Of a DNA stretch of 64,000 nt, positions 25,260 through 34,392 are shown piece by piece. The DNA is from Aliiglaciecola sp. 3_MG-2023 (GTDB lineage Bacteria; Pseudomonadota; Gammaproteobacteria; Enterobacterales; Alteromonadaceae). The stretch is from assembly GCF_030548205.1 (NCBI RefSeq), contig NZ_JAUORV010000015.1, forward strand, positions 62,001-126,000, read 5' to 3'. Positions within the stretch are counted from its first letter, which is position 1. Each line of letters begins with the position of its first letter. The notes beneath the pieces were generated by a model that was not told the DNA's origin, ran no database searches, and saw only the letters and a list, made by a program, of their open reading frames with translations. Both the position numbers and the translations under genes were made by a program.

Positions 25260-25751
25260 TTAATTCAACGTTAGTTGGGCGATAAACTTAAACATGTCTT
25301 CAACTTGTTCGCCGGTTTTTGCGCTAGTGGAAAAACTGCGAACAAATTCTTTACTGTAGCCATTCAGTTCACTTTCCGTCCAATGCCAGGCCACATCAAG
25401 GTCGCTCTTATTGATAATCAGAATTGCAGGGATATCACTGACTTCTCGTACCATGCGATGAATTTCCATGGCTTCTACAAGACTTTGAGAGCGTGTATGG
25501 TCGGTTACTATTGCGTAGGCTGAAGCCCCTCGCAGGTACTTAGGCTGGAATCCACAATAACGGTCGATCCCTTCTAAATCCCAAATCATAAGTTGCACTT
25601 GTTCGACGGCTAAATCGACTAGTTTTTTATCAACCTTAACACCAATAGTGGTTAGGTACTTTTCAGAAAAAGTGCCTTCCACAAATTGCTTTACCAAACT
25701 GGTTTTCCCTACTCCTGATGGTCCGAGTAAGCAAATCTTTTTTTGGAACAT
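25260..25751 (-). CDS. Rab/Ras-like small GTPase
   Basis: 163-aa single-domain GTPase that resembles eukaryotic Rab more than most bacterial GTPases. G1 GPSGVGKTS (10-18), switch I TTIGVKV (34-40) with the magnesium-binding Thr, G3 WDLEGID (57-63), G4 NKSD (114-117), G5 TSAK (142-145). In G3 the usual catalytic Gln after DxxG is replaced, so intrinsic hydrolysis may be slow and depend on a partner. There is no C-terminal cysteine for lipidation. It lies between the OmpA-domain gene (20 bases upstream) and the EAL gene (5 bases downstream). MglA of gliding bacteria is the nearest functional analogy, not an assigned homologue. Confidence 0.88.
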   Translation of the reverse strand: MFQKKICLLGPSGVGKTSLVKQFVEGTFSEKYLTTIGVKVDKKLVDLAVEQVQLMIWDLEGIDRYCGFQPKYLRGASAYAIVTDHTRSQSLVEAMEIHRMVREVSDIPAILIINKSDLDVAWHWTESELNGYSKEFVRSFSTSAKTGEQVEDMFKFIAQLTLN

Positions 25752-25771
25752 AATCGGGTTGATGTCCTTAT

Positions 25772-27541
25772 TTAATCCGTCTTGAAATCAATAATATTAA
25801 AAATGACTTTACGCAAACCTGAGCCAGAAGCTTTCATCTCTACCACTCCCAATCCTATGGCGTTTAAATATTGGGGCTCAATTCCCTGCTCAACTAAATA
25901 TTGCCGAGCAGCGATGGCTCGTTTTCGACTTAGGGATTGATTAAACTGTTTAGAGCCCGTTGAATCACTTGCGCCCATAATAATCAGACCTACATTTAAC
26001 TCTAGTTTCTTGGATAATTCAATTGCGCTACTCAGATAACCAGCTAGTGCCCGTAATTGCTCTTGGGCTTTTTCGTTTAAGGTACTCTGTCCTTGTTCAA
26101 ATTCAATTTGTGTACTGTCTATTTTCGCCGTATTGATTTCGAAAAGAGCCGTTAATATTTCTGGGCTATCCTCATTAATAGTAGCTAATTCTTCAGCTTT
26201 TACGCCAGAGATTAACTCATTTGAATAAGTTAACCCCGGAATCGCATATATTTCTGTTGCTAAAGCCACACGTTGGGCATTTGGTAATACGCCTTGTAAC
26301 ACTGGGATTCTTTGCTGCCAATCAACATTCACCTGTGGGTATCGCGCTAAAATCGTTTTTAGGCGAGTTTTCACTAAGGGCTCTTCTAGTGACAGATAGT
26401 GTTTTTCAAAGACTAAAATGTTGCTTGCATCCATTTCCTGTTCAAGCAGCCAGTCTTCCACAGAAATCGCATCGGGATCACGCAATACCGATAATTCAAT
26501 TCCTTGCCAACCCACTCGTTCAGCTTTCCCCAAAACAATTCCGGGTTGTTGTCCGATTTGTGTAATCTGATTTACTAACTGATTTTGTTGATAATCGTGA
26601 AACCCTAAGAAACCCAACCCAATGCATAAAATCAACACTAACAAAATAGCAAGTATCGGCTTTTTATTTTTCTTCTTTATTGCTTCTGGGCGCATCTTAG
26701 CGAGTAAGCACTCTTGTAATTGCTGAGACGTTGCTTCAAAAGGTACAGTGTCGCCATTAAAGTTTGCGATTTCTTTGGCATATAGTTTATGGATGTATTC
26801 GTTGGTTATTTGAAATTTGGTTGAGATATCTTGAGGAATATTGCCAGTCACAGCCGCCACCAAAAGTAGCTTAGGACCGCGCTTTATGACTAATGAAAAG
26901 TCTTCTGTTTTGATGACTTCTAAGTTTTGTTCTGGAGACTCTTGTTGCGGGTTGAACGAATCAGACACAAAATCATTGATCGCCGTTAACATTGCCGAAA
27001 CTAGGTCTCCGTCGGCTGATTCATGAACTGATTGAGATGCCGAATTGAGTAAAATTCCGGTTTCCTGATGGATTAACAGCACTTGCTCAACTTTAAATAT
27101 GAAGGTTTGACTGGCTACATACTGAGAAAAACTGACACCAGATTGCCAAGCTTTAAAGCGCCACTTAATACCTTTAAATGTCAGGCTATTTTCAATTAAA
27201 ACGTTGGTTTTTTCTAGAAATTCACTGAGGAAAGAGGTGACGGATTTACGCACTAAGCGCCCTACAAGGGGATAAAAATAGCCAACGAATTGTTCACTTT
27301 GCTGTTTGACTGAGGTTTCCACAGACTTTTGAACCACGGGGGTGAGTATTTTGCTGAACTCGTCATTGTGTTTCTGACGATCATGAATCGCCTCTATTAC
27401 TACCTCGCTAACCATTTCTCTGGCGTTGTCTTTAATAACTTGCTTAACCAGTTCCTGATTTTTACCCAGTATAATTTCCCGTAGCTGCTGCATAGCCACA
27501 TCATCTTCACTAGGTATATTCGAGTTGCCACAATCTGCCAT
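25772..27541 (-). CDS. Inner-membrane OmpA-domain protein with a longin/roadblock-like cytosolic domain
   Basis: 589 aa. Residues 1-120 are helical and charged. Residues 146-265 (VEQVLLIHQETGILLNS, then MLTAINDFVSDSF, then FSLVIKRGPKLLLVAAVTG) have the alternating pattern of longin/roadblock domains, folds known to bind and regulate small GTPases; this is my reading, not a database hit. A basic stop and one transmembrane helix (295-314, ILAILLVLILCIGLGFLG) lead to the periplasm. Residues 455-585 are an OmpA/MotB-type peptidoglycan-binding domain (GASDSTGSKQFNQSLSRKRA). It thus could tie a cytosolic GTPase switch to the cell wall. Its stop is 20 bases from the GTPase gene. Confidence 0.85.
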   Translation of the reverse strand: MADCGNSNIPSEDDVAMQQLREIILGKNQELVKQVIKDNAREMVSEVVIEAIHDRQKHNDEFSKILTPVVQKSVETSVKQQSEQFVGYFYPLVGRLVRKSVTSFLSEFLEKTNVLIENSLTFKGIKWRFKAWQSGVSFSQYVASQTFIFKVEQVLLIHQETGILLNSASQSVHESADGDLVSAMLTAINDFVSDSFNPQQESPEQNLEVIKTEDFSLVIKRGPKLLLVAAVTGNIPQDISTKFQITNEYIHKLYAKEIANFNGDTVPFEATSQQLQECLLAKMRPEAIKKKNKKPILAILLVLILCIGLGFLGFHDYQQNQLVNQITQIGQQPGIVLGKAERVGWQGIELSVLRDPDAISVEDWLLEQEMDASNILVFEKHYLSLEEPLVKTRLKTILARYPQVNVDWQQRIPVLQGVLPNAQRVALATEIYAIPGLTYSNELISGVKAEELATINEDSPEILTALFEINTAKIDSTQIEFEQGQSTLNEKAQEQLRALAGYLSSAIELSKKLELNVGLIIMGASDSTGSKQFNQSLSRKRAIAARQYLVEQGIEPQYLNAIGLGVVEMKASGSGLRKVIFNIIDFKTD

Positions 27542-27552
27542 GAAAATTGGCT

Positions 27553-28104
27553 TTATTCTTCGTCGGTTTCTAAGTTAACCGCCATGGTAGCAAGTAGTTT
27601 TGCTAACGTTTTTCTATCGGTTTTAGTTGAACTGAGTTCTTTGGTTACCTGATCCAGCCTCTCTAGCGCTTCAGCGAATCGAGCGTCATATTTTTCAGTG
27701 AGCATGGCAACCTCTTTGTCTACCCTTGTGTGGAGTTCATCCGTCTCTTGTCGCCCATTGTTATCAGACATCTCTAACTCAGAAGAAAGTTTATTCGCAT
27801 AGGCATTTAGTTCAGCGGTTTTATCGTCATACACTTTATCCATCGAGTTAACTCTCAACTGCAACTCATCGAAACCACTTTGCATGGACTTGTTTAGCTC
27901 GTTAACCTTGGCTGACAATTGTTGGTCGGACTGTTGAAAGCGTTCGAGCATTTTATGCTCTAACTCTGACAACCTGAGTTCAATATCCGCTTGTGCAGCG
28001 CCAAACACAATTTGTCGTAAAGTAGCCAATTCTGAAGGGGAATTACTGTCGCTTTTGGCAGGAGCATCTTCCTTGGTTCGGTCGTCTGATTTTTTATTCA
28101 CCAC
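27553..28104 (-). CDS. Cytoplasmic coiled-coil protein heading the GTPase operon
   Basis: 183 aa from the GTG at 28104, chosen because GAAGGAA lies seven bases before it; the open frame continues to 28167 but without a ribosome-binding site. It has no signal or membrane segment. After a polar N-terminus (KKSDDRTKEDAPAKSD) comes a conserved-looking LATLRQIVFGAAQ, then about 130 residues of heptad-patterned coiled coil (LSELEHKMLERFQQSDQQL and onward). It ends in MAVNLETDEE, 11 bases before the OmpA-domain gene. It may be a scaffold or GTPase regulator; no family is recognised. Confidence 0.8.
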   Translation of the reverse strand: MVNKKSDDRTKEDAPAKSDSNSPSELATLRQIVFGAAQADIELRLSELEHKMLERFQQSDQQLSAKVNELNKSMQSGFDELQLRVNSMDKVYDDKTAELNAYANKLSSELEMSDNNGRQETDELHTRVDKEVAMLTEKYDARFAEALERLDQVTKELSSTKTDRKTLAKLLATMAVNLETDEE

Positions 28105-28253
28105 TATCACTTCCTTCTGCTTATATACCGTACAACAATCATAGCCTAAAAAAACGACTAAATGCACGGGAAATAATTGACACTAATCAGTTTTTTTACT
28201 CTAAGATACAGGCTAACAACTCGCTTTCAAAACGATTAATTTTTCGTTGCTCC

Positions 28254-28308
28254 AATATGGCTGTCTTCTACGATTATTCGAATATGGCTGTTTTCTATGA
28301 TTGGTATT
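28254..28308 (+). repeat. 27-base imperfect tandem duplication upstream of the chemoreceptor gene
   Basis: AATATGGCTGTCTTCTACGA and AATATGGCTGTTTTCTATGA begin two adjacent copies (28254-28280 and 28281-28308). Within the first 22 bases of each copy they differ only by C/T changes that would be silent in the one open frame (NMAVFYD repeated). That frame has no convincing start signal. It is in the divergent region between the coiled-coil gene and the chemoreceptor. Confidence 0.6.
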
Positions 28309-28361
28309 CAAAAAATTAAAGTATGTATTGTTATTTTTTACAACGTTAATAAGGGTACCTA

Positions 28362-30389
28362 GTGACGCGATTAATTATTAATTTTTTAAGGCATTTCAAT
28401 GTCGTTAAAATAACCCTCATAAGTCTTATTGTCTTTTCGATCTTAGTGGTTTTCTTTGCGTCTGTTAGCTTGCACAGTGCATGGCAACAGGTACAACAAA
28501 GTGATGAGGACCTGTATCTATTAAATATTTTGGATAAATTGGAAAAAGTTGCCCATCATCATGCAGTTGAGCGAGGGTTAACCGCCGGTTTTTTAGCGTC
28601 TGGCAGTGATACTCAATACGCGGCATTAAAACAGCAACGGTTGAAAGCTGACATAGCAGCAGATGATTTACGGAATACCCTAAATCGACAATGGCCAGAA
28701 AAACAACAACTCAATGCTGCTTTATTATTGTATACCAAGCATATTCAGCAACAGGCCACTATTCGCAAACAAGTGGATGCAGGTAGCGCGGCTAGGGCTT
28801 TTAGGTATTACAGCCTATTGAATCGATTTGCTTTAGACGCCGTGCAGAATCTTCGCGGCAAGATCAATAATCAAGATGTTTACCAAGGTGTGAGTGGAGC
28901 ACTCTATTTGGCCTGGTTAAAAGAATACGCAGGGCAATCAAGAGGGAAAATAAACGGTGCTATCGCTAAAAAACAAGTTTCAAATTTAGCTAAATCTGAA
29001 ATTGAAGGCTACGTCACCAATTTCCAAATCACCAGTCAATACTTACCGCTTTTTTTGTCGTTGCCATTACAACAACAAATAGACCGCATTTTTAGTTCAC
29101 CTTCGTATCGAGAAATGTTGCAGATACAATCCGAAATTTTGCAGAGCAAAACGACTAATATTGAAACCGAATATACGTCTGAACAATGGTTTAAGCTGGC
29201 TACTCAACAAATTGTCGCCCTGAAAAAAGTCCTCGACCAGCAATGGATGTTGCAACACCAACTATCCCAAGATATGCGTTCTCAAGCTATGTTCTTGTTA
29301 GTCTTAGAATCGGTAATTTTAGCCATAGTCATGATTCTTTTGGCGATATTAAACATTTATTTAGTGAGGTCGATGCGCTTACGTTTAAAAAAATTAACCA
29401 TTGATTTGCAGAAAATAGCCGATAACGGGGATTTGACCGTTGATATCAGACTGAAAGGAAAAGATGAGCTAGGGGCTATTTCAAACTCAATGCATGTTAC
29501 TTTCGCAGCATTTCGAAATTTGATTATCAATTTAATATCCTCGATACAGTCAGGTCAAAAGTTAGGGGAAGAGTTAAACTCCGCCAGTAAATTAGTATTA
29601 CGCAACGGTGAGCATAACCATTTACTGGCGAGTAATATTGCCACTTCTCTTGAAGAAATGTCTCAAACTAGCGAAGAGATTGCGAAATCTGCAACTATTA
29701 CCCTTGAGGCCAGCGATAAGTTGCAGGAGAAAAATAGTCAAAATATAGAAGTGAATCTATCCAACAGTAATGCCCTAAAAACCATGTCGCATAATATGTT
29801 GGCGGTTCGACAAAAAGCAAACAATATGGAACAGCAAGTTACTGCTATTAGTAGTATTCTGGAAACTATTAATTCCTTAGCAGATCAAACTAATCTTTTA
29901 GCCCTAAATGCTGCCATTGAAGCAGCCAGAGCCGGTGAGGCTGGGCGCGGTTTTGCCGTTGTTGCTGATGAAGTCAGAAAGCTGGCTAAAGGGAGTAAAT
30001 CCAGTTCAGACTCTATTTCACAATTACTCAAAGATTTACAAGGCGCAAGTAATGATGTGGTCTTGTCCATTGAAGAAAATGTCTCAACTGCACAAGATTC
30101 GTTACAGCGAGCAGCCGATGTAGAAGTCTTATCTGCAGAACTAATCGAGCAAGTCAGTGAACTTGAACAGCTATCCATTACCGTTGCTACTGCTGCAGAA
30201 GAGCAAGCAGTTACCATCAAACAAATTGCCGAAGATACCACCGAAGTCCTTGATTCATCGAATGAAGGTTTGTCTATTGCGAAGGATTTAGAAAGCATAT
30301 TTGGCCGCCTTTCGGCTAATGAAAAAGCCCAGCAGCAGATGATTGAAAGTTTCATTGTTGAGGGCGCTGAATCCAAAAATCCAACCTAA
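28362..30389 (+). CDS. Methyl-accepting chemotaxis protein with NIT-type sensor
   Basis: 675-aa chemoreceptor. TM1 about 14-36 ([21 protein letters not shown]); a periplasmic helical sensor (37-305) with [16 protein letters not shown], the ERG-type pattern of NIT domains that sense nitrate/nitrite or related small ions; TM2 about 309-332; HAMP (about 333-385); then the cytoplasmic signalling domain with the hairpin tip [20 protein letters not shown] and [20 protein letters not shown]. The start is a GTG (28362) with AAGGGT upstream. No CheB/CheR pentapeptide is seen at the C-terminus. It is divergent from the GTPase operon; a functional link is possible but unproven. Confidence 0.9.
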   Translation: MTRLIINFLRHFNVVKITLISLIVFSILVVFFASVSLHSAWQQVQQSDEDLYLLNILDKLEKVAHHHAVERGLTAGFLASGSDTQYAALKQQRLKADIAADDLRNTLNRQWPEKQQLNAALLLYTKHIQQQATIRKQVDAGSAARAFRYYSLLNRFALDAVQNLRGKINNQDVYQGVSGALYLAWLKEYAGQSRGKINGAIAKKQVSNLAKSEIEGYVTNFQITSQYLPLFLSLPLQQQIDRIFSSPSYREMLQIQSEILQSKTTNIETEYTSEQWFKLATQQIVALKKVLDQQWMLQHQLSQDMRSQAMFLLVLESVILAIVMILLAILNIYLVRSMRLRLKKLTIDLQKIADNGDLTVDIRLKGKDELGAISNSMHVTFAAFRNLIINLISSIQSGQKLGEELNSASKLVLRNGEHNHLLASNIATSLEEMSQTSEEIAKSATITLEASDKLQEKNSQNIEVNLSNSNALKTMSHNMLAVRQKANNMEQQVTAISSILETINSLADQTNLLALNAAIEAARAGEAGRGFAVVADEVRKLAKGSKSSSDSISQLLKDLQGASNDVVLSIEENVSTAQDSLQRAADVEVLSAELIEQVSELEQLSITVATAAEEQAVTIKQIAEDTTEVLDSSNEGLSIAKDLESIFGRLSANEKAQQQMIESFIVEGAESKNPT

Positions 30390-30511
30390 AATGCTTATTT
30401 TAGCCCTAGGCTGCACTTTGTAGATATATTTCGCTATCATATGCCAAAAAATAATAAGGACTTATAGCTAACGGAGTTGGTAACAAAGTCCGTAAAGACA
30501 GAGGAATAGTT

Positions 30512-32110
30512 TTGGTTCAAGGTCAAACAAGCAATCAGCCATCAAATGAACAGAATTCAGGATGGTTTTCGAGGTTTCTAGCAACCGTAGAATGGCTAGG
30601 TAATTTACTTCCACACCCCATTACTCTATTTGCCATATTAGCGCTTTTCATTGTGGTGCTAAGTGGCATTCTTGGTTATTTTGATGTTGCGGTATTAGAC
30701 CCGCGTCCTTTAGGGGCTAAAGGCCGTGATCCCGATGGTTGGATTGAAGTGGTGTCGCTGCTCAATGCTGAGGGACTGCAACGGATTGTGACAGGGTTGG
30801 TAACTAACTTTACTGGATTTGCGCCTTTAGGGACGGTGTTAGTTGCATTACTGGGGGTTTCTGTTGCGGAACATTCTGGTTTACTTTCAACCGCCATGCG
30901 AGCAATGGTGATGAATGCCTCTGAACGCATGGTTACTATAACTGTAGTTTTAGCGGGTATTTTATCCAATACTGCATCTGAGTTAGGTTATGTGGTGTTA
31001 ATACCGCTAGCGGCGATGATTTTCCATTCCCTTGGACGTCACCCTTTAGCTGGGTTAGCTGCGGCTTTTGCCGGGGTTTCTGGTGGTTATAGTGCGAATT
31101 TATTATTAGGTACAGTTGACCCATTACTGTCGGGCATTACCGAGTCTGCTGCTCATATGATTGCGCCAGATTATATCGTTGGTCCAGAGGTAAACTGGTA
31201 CTTTATGATTGTTAGCACCTTTGCCGTTGCCGCGATGGGGGCATTTGTAACGGAAAAAATAGTAGAGCCAAGGCTAGGTAAGTATGACCCTAGTGAAGCT
31301 TCGGTTGAATTAGAAAAACAAGAGATGACAGCACCTAGCGCGCAAGAAAAGAAGGGGCTTAAAATGGCCGGCCTTTCCTTCGTGATTGTCTGTGCCCTGT
31401 TAGCCCTTACAGTTGTGCCGGAAAATGGCATTTTGCGCCACCCTGAAACGGGCTTGGTAGCGGGCTCGCCTTTCCTCAAAGGCATTGTTGCCTTCATTTT
31501 TATTACCTTTGCTGTACCTGGGTTTGTCTATGGCAAAATCGTAGGTACTATGAAAAATGATAAAGACATAATCAACGCCATGTCAAAGAGCATGGGGTCA
31601 ATGGGCTTGTACATTACCTTAGTGTTTTTTGCCGCGCAGTTTGTAGCATTCTTTAAATGGACGAATTTGGGAACCGTGCTTGCGGTTAAAGGCGCTTCCT
31701 TACTCACAGCCCTTGGCCTAGATGGACCAGAAGTGTTTATTTTGTTCATCTTTATGTGTGGTTTAGTGAACCTTTCTTTAGGCAGTGCGTCTGCACAGTG
31801 GGCAGTTACTGCGCCTATTTTCGTACCCATGCTCATGTTAATTGGTTATTCTCCTGAAGTGATCCAGGCTGCTTATCGAATTGGTGATTCAGTAACCAAC
31901 GTTATTTCCCCAATGATGAGTTATTTTGGATTGATTTTAGCTATCGCAGCTCGTTATAAAAAGGATTTAGGTATGGGAACGTTAATCGCCACTATGTTAC
32001 CTTATTCAATCACCTTTTTTGTCGGTTGGACGCTTCTGTTCTATATTTGGGTATTTTGGCTGGGAATGCCGGTAGGACCAAATGTAGAAACCCTATATAA
32101 TGGAGGCTGA
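30512..32110 (+). CDS. AbgT-family transporter
   Basis: 532-aa polytopic inner-membrane protein of the AbgT family, whose members take up p-aminobenzoyl-glutamate or export antimetabolites such as sulfonamides. N-terminal WFSRFLATVEWLGNLLPHPITLF is a family opening, and GILSNTASELGYVVLIPLAA plus GYSANLLLGTVDPLLSGITE carry the substrate-site helices. About 11-13 hydrophobic segments are visible. The start is a TTG (30512) with GAGGA seven bases upstream. No abgA/abgB hydrolase genes are adjacent, so the substrate cannot be inferred from context. Confidence 0.92.
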   Translation: MVQGQTSNQPSNEQNSGWFSRFLATVEWLGNLLPHPITLFAILALFIVVLSGILGYFDVAVLDPRPLGAKGRDPDGWIEVVSLLNAEGLQRIVTGLVTNFTGFAPLGTVLVALLGVSVAEHSGLLSTAMRAMVMNASERMVTITVVLAGILSNTASELGYVVLIPLAAMIFHSLGRHPLAGLAAAFAGVSGGYSANLLLGTVDPLLSGITESAAHMIAPDYIVGPEVNWYFMIVSTFAVAAMGAFVTEKIVEPRLGKYDPSEASVELEKQEMTAPSAQEKKGLKMAGLSFVIVCALLALTVVPENGILRHPETGLVAGSPFLKGIVAFIFITFAVPGFVYGKIVGTMKNDKDIINAMSKSMGSMGLYITLVFFAAQFVAFFKWTNLGTVLAVKGASLLTALGLDGPEVFILFIFMCGLVNLSLGSASAQWAVTAPIFVPMLMLIGYSPEVIQAAYRIGDSVTNVISPMMSYFGLILAIAARYKKDLGMGTLIATMLPYSITFFVGWTLLFYIWVFWLGMPVGPNVETLYNGG

Positions 32111-32173
32111 TAACCGTTAACGGTTTGTATTGTTTAGCATTAAGTTCCACGCACTAATCCAATTAGGGGAATA

Positions 32174-33289
32174 GTGCGTAGAACTTATAAAATTGAGACC
32201 AAGTCATTAATGAAATTTTCAGGCAGCCCTAACTTCAAACATAAGCAAGCAGATAAAATTGGTGTATTGATTACCAATTTAGGTACCCCAGAAGCGCCAA
32301 CAAAAAAGGCACTTAAAACCTATTTAAAACAATTCCTTTCAGACCCCCGTGTCGTTGAGATACCTAGATTGCTTTGGTGGATGATCCTGAACTTAGTGAT
32401 CCTAAATATTCGTCCTAAACGTTCTGCAAAGGCCTATGCTAGTGTTTGGGAAGATGAAGGCTCGCCGTTAATGATCCATGCAAAAAACCAAGCTGCAGCT
32501 TTGAAGCAGAAAATGCAAGAAACCCATGGCGAGGAAGTGGTTGTAGACTTTGCCATGCGTTATGGCTCGCCTAGCATTTCAGGTACGGTAGAAAGCATGA
32601 TGCAACAAGGCGTGCGCAAATTAGTTGTCTTGCCATTGTATCCTCAATACAGTGCGTCAACCACGGCCTCTACATTTGATGCGCTATCTGATGATTTTCA
32701 AAAGCGACGTTGGATACCCGATTTACGCTTCATATCACAATACTGCGATCACCCTGATTACATCCAAGCTGTAGCTAATAAAATCCGGCAACATTGGCAG
32801 CAACATGAACAAGCTGACAAACTGATTTTTTCTTTTCATGGTATTCCCGAGCGTTATTTAACTAACGGCGACCCGTATTTTTGTCAGTGCCACAAGACAG
32901 CCCGCTTAATCGCCGAAAACTTAGGCCTCCAACAAGATCAATTTCTAGTTTGTTTCCAATCCCGTTTTGGACGAGAAGAGTGGTTAAAACCTTATACCGA
33001 TCACACTTTACAAGGGCTTCCCGCAACAGGTGTTGAGTCTGTGCAAATTGTCTGCCCGGGATTCTCCGTAGACTGCTTAGAAACAATAGAAGAAATAGGT
33101 ATTGAGAATCGAGATTATTTTTTAGAAGCGGGCGGTAAGCGTTATGAATATATTCCAGCTCTCAACGATGATCCTGAGCATATTGAAATGATGGCATCAA
33201 TTCTAACTGCCAATCTGCATGGCTGGACGTCAGCGTCAGACAATTCAGTTAGAGCAGAATTAGCGAAAGCGAAGGGCGCAACGTTATGA
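32174..33289 (+). CDS. hemH: Ferrochelatase
   Basis: Inserts ferrous iron into protoporphyrin IX to finish protoheme. Family blocks: GVLITNLGTPEAPTKKALKTYL, FAMRYGSPSI, VLPLYPQYSASTTAST, LIFSFHGIPERYL with the catalytic His, YFCQCHKTARLIAENLGL, CFQSRFGREEWLKPYT, and the catalytic Glu in VDCLETIEEIGIE. The frame begins at a GTG (32174) that lies close behind AGGGGA; an ATG at 32210 lacks a ribosome-binding site, so the N-terminus is uncertain by 12 residues. Its stop overlaps the ATG of the DUF4112 gene by four bases. Confidence 0.95.
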   Translation: MRRTYKIETKSLMKFSGSPNFKHKQADKIGVLITNLGTPEAPTKKALKTYLKQFLSDPRVVEIPRLLWWMILNLVILNIRPKRSAKAYASVWEDEGSPLMIHAKNQAAALKQKMQETHGEEVVVDFAMRYGSPSISGTVESMMQQGVRKLVVLPLYPQYSASTTASTFDALSDDFQKRRWIPDLRFISQYCDHPDYIQAVANKIRQHWQQHEQADKLIFSFHGIPERYLTNGDPYFCQCHKTARLIAENLGLQQDQFLVCFQSRFGREEWLKPYTDHTLQGLPATGVESVQIVCPGFSVDCLETIEEIGIENRDYFLEAGGKRYEYIPALNDDPEHIEMMASILTANLHGWTSASDNSVRAELAKAKGATL

Positions 33290-33720
33290 GTGATGAATCA
33301 ACGGCTTCTATCGCCGCTCCCAAAGCTTTAGTGGTGGCCCAAAAACTGGGCAATATGTCTGATACTGCAGTCCGTATCCCCTTTACCAAAGTAAAATTTG
33401 GCCTCGATTTTCTAATCGGTCTAATACCAGGTGTCGGTGATATGATTATGTTAATTGTAGGGGCGGTGATAATCATTATGGGTAAAACCATTGGCTTGCC
33501 AACCCCGTTAATTTTGAAAATGTTGAAAAATAGCCTGATCGATTTTGTATTAGGTTTAGTGCCTTTTGTCGGTGATATTGCAGATATATTTTATAAATCG
33601 AATCAAGCAAATGTTCGTATTATGGAGCGCTGGTGGCTAAGTCAAAATAAAGCAGCTATAGATGCGCATACTCAACAACAATTAGCGAATTGGCAGGAAA
33701 CCAAAAATGAAGATCTATGA
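33286..33720 (+). CDS. DUF4112 membrane protein
   Basis: 144-aa protein with the twin motif typical of DUF4112: DFLIGLIPGVGDMIMLIVGA and DFVLGLVPFVGDIADIFYKS, each with the PxVGD turn, consistent with two membrane hairpins. The C-terminal NVRIMERWW is also characteristic. Function unknown. It overlaps hemH by four bases upstream and the GST gene by 14 bases downstream, so all three are likely co-transcribed. Confidence 0.88.
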   Translation: MSDESTASIAAPKALVVAQKLGNMSDTAVRIPFTKVKFGLDFLIGLIPGVGDMIMLIVGAVIIIMGKTIGLPTPLILKMLKNSLIDFVLGLVPFVGDIADIFYKSNQANVRIMERWWLSQNKAAIDAHTQQQLANWQETKNEDL

Positions 33721-34315
33721 CACCCATACAGCGCCCACACCTCGAAGAGTACGTATATTTCTAGCCGAAAAAGGCATAGAGATGGACTATGTACAAGTCG
33801 ATTTACAAAAGGGCGAAAATATGACCCCTGAGATGCGGCAGAAAAACCCCATTGGAAAGGTGCCTGTTCTTGAGTTAGATGACGGTACTTGTATTGGCGA
33901 ATCTGTCGCTATTTGTCGTTACTTTGAAGCGTTGCAACCAGCGCCTGCATTGATGGGAACGACGCCACTTGAACAGGCTCAAATCGAAATGTGGCAGCGC
34001 CAAGTTGAGTTTGCCTTATTTATGCAAGTAGGGATGTGTTTTCAGCATTCCACCGGCTATTTTAAAGACCGTATGACTCCCGTACCTGAGTACGGTAAAG
34101 TTGCTGGGATATCTGCTAGTAAGTATTTAAATGTTCTTGAAAAGCGCCTGCAATCTAACGAGTTTATTGCCGGTGACAATTTCTCAATCGCAGACATTAC
34201 CGCTATGTGTGCTATAGATTTTGCCCGAGTAGTACAAATAAAAGTTAACGATGAACAGGTTAATCTACAGCGCTGGTACAAGGCTGTGAGTGCTAGACCT
34301 AGTGCGAGTGCTTAA
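33707..34315 (+). CDS. Glutathione S-transferase
   Basis: 202-aa soluble GST. The N-terminal thioredoxin fold (1-80) includes APTPRRVRIFLAEKGIEMDY, the cis-proline block GKVPVLELDDG and the glutathione-binding ESVAICRYFE. The C-terminal helical domain (90-200) contains FIAGDNFSIADITAMCAIDFA with the conserved N-capping box. The substrate is not predictable. It overlaps the preceding DUF4112 frame by 14 bases. Confidence 0.9.
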   Translation: MKIYDTHTAPTPRRVRIFLAEKGIEMDYVQVDLQKGENMTPEMRQKNPIGKVPVLELDDGTCIGESVAICRYFEALQPAPALMGTTPLEQAQIEMWQRQVEFALFMQVGMCFQHSTGYFKDRMTPVPEYGKVAGISASKYLNVLEKRLQSNEFIAGDNFSIADITAMCAIDFARVVQIKVNDEQVNLQRWYKAVSARPSASA

Positions 34316-34392
34316 TTAGCCTTCGCACCTATTGGTCTTACCGGGTTATTGCCGTTCAAGTTTAAGGGAGGGGTTAGTGGCTATGGTAGTGG

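Noticed and set aside
29885-30376. 163-codon leftward frame antisense to the chemoreceptor signalling domain
   Set aside because: Ser/Ala-rich antisense shadow of the conserved MCP domain; no ribosome-binding site or family match.
32111-32125. AACCGTTAACGGTT palindrome after the AbgT gene as a terminator
   Set aside because: Only a five-base stem and an interrupted T run; too weak to call.
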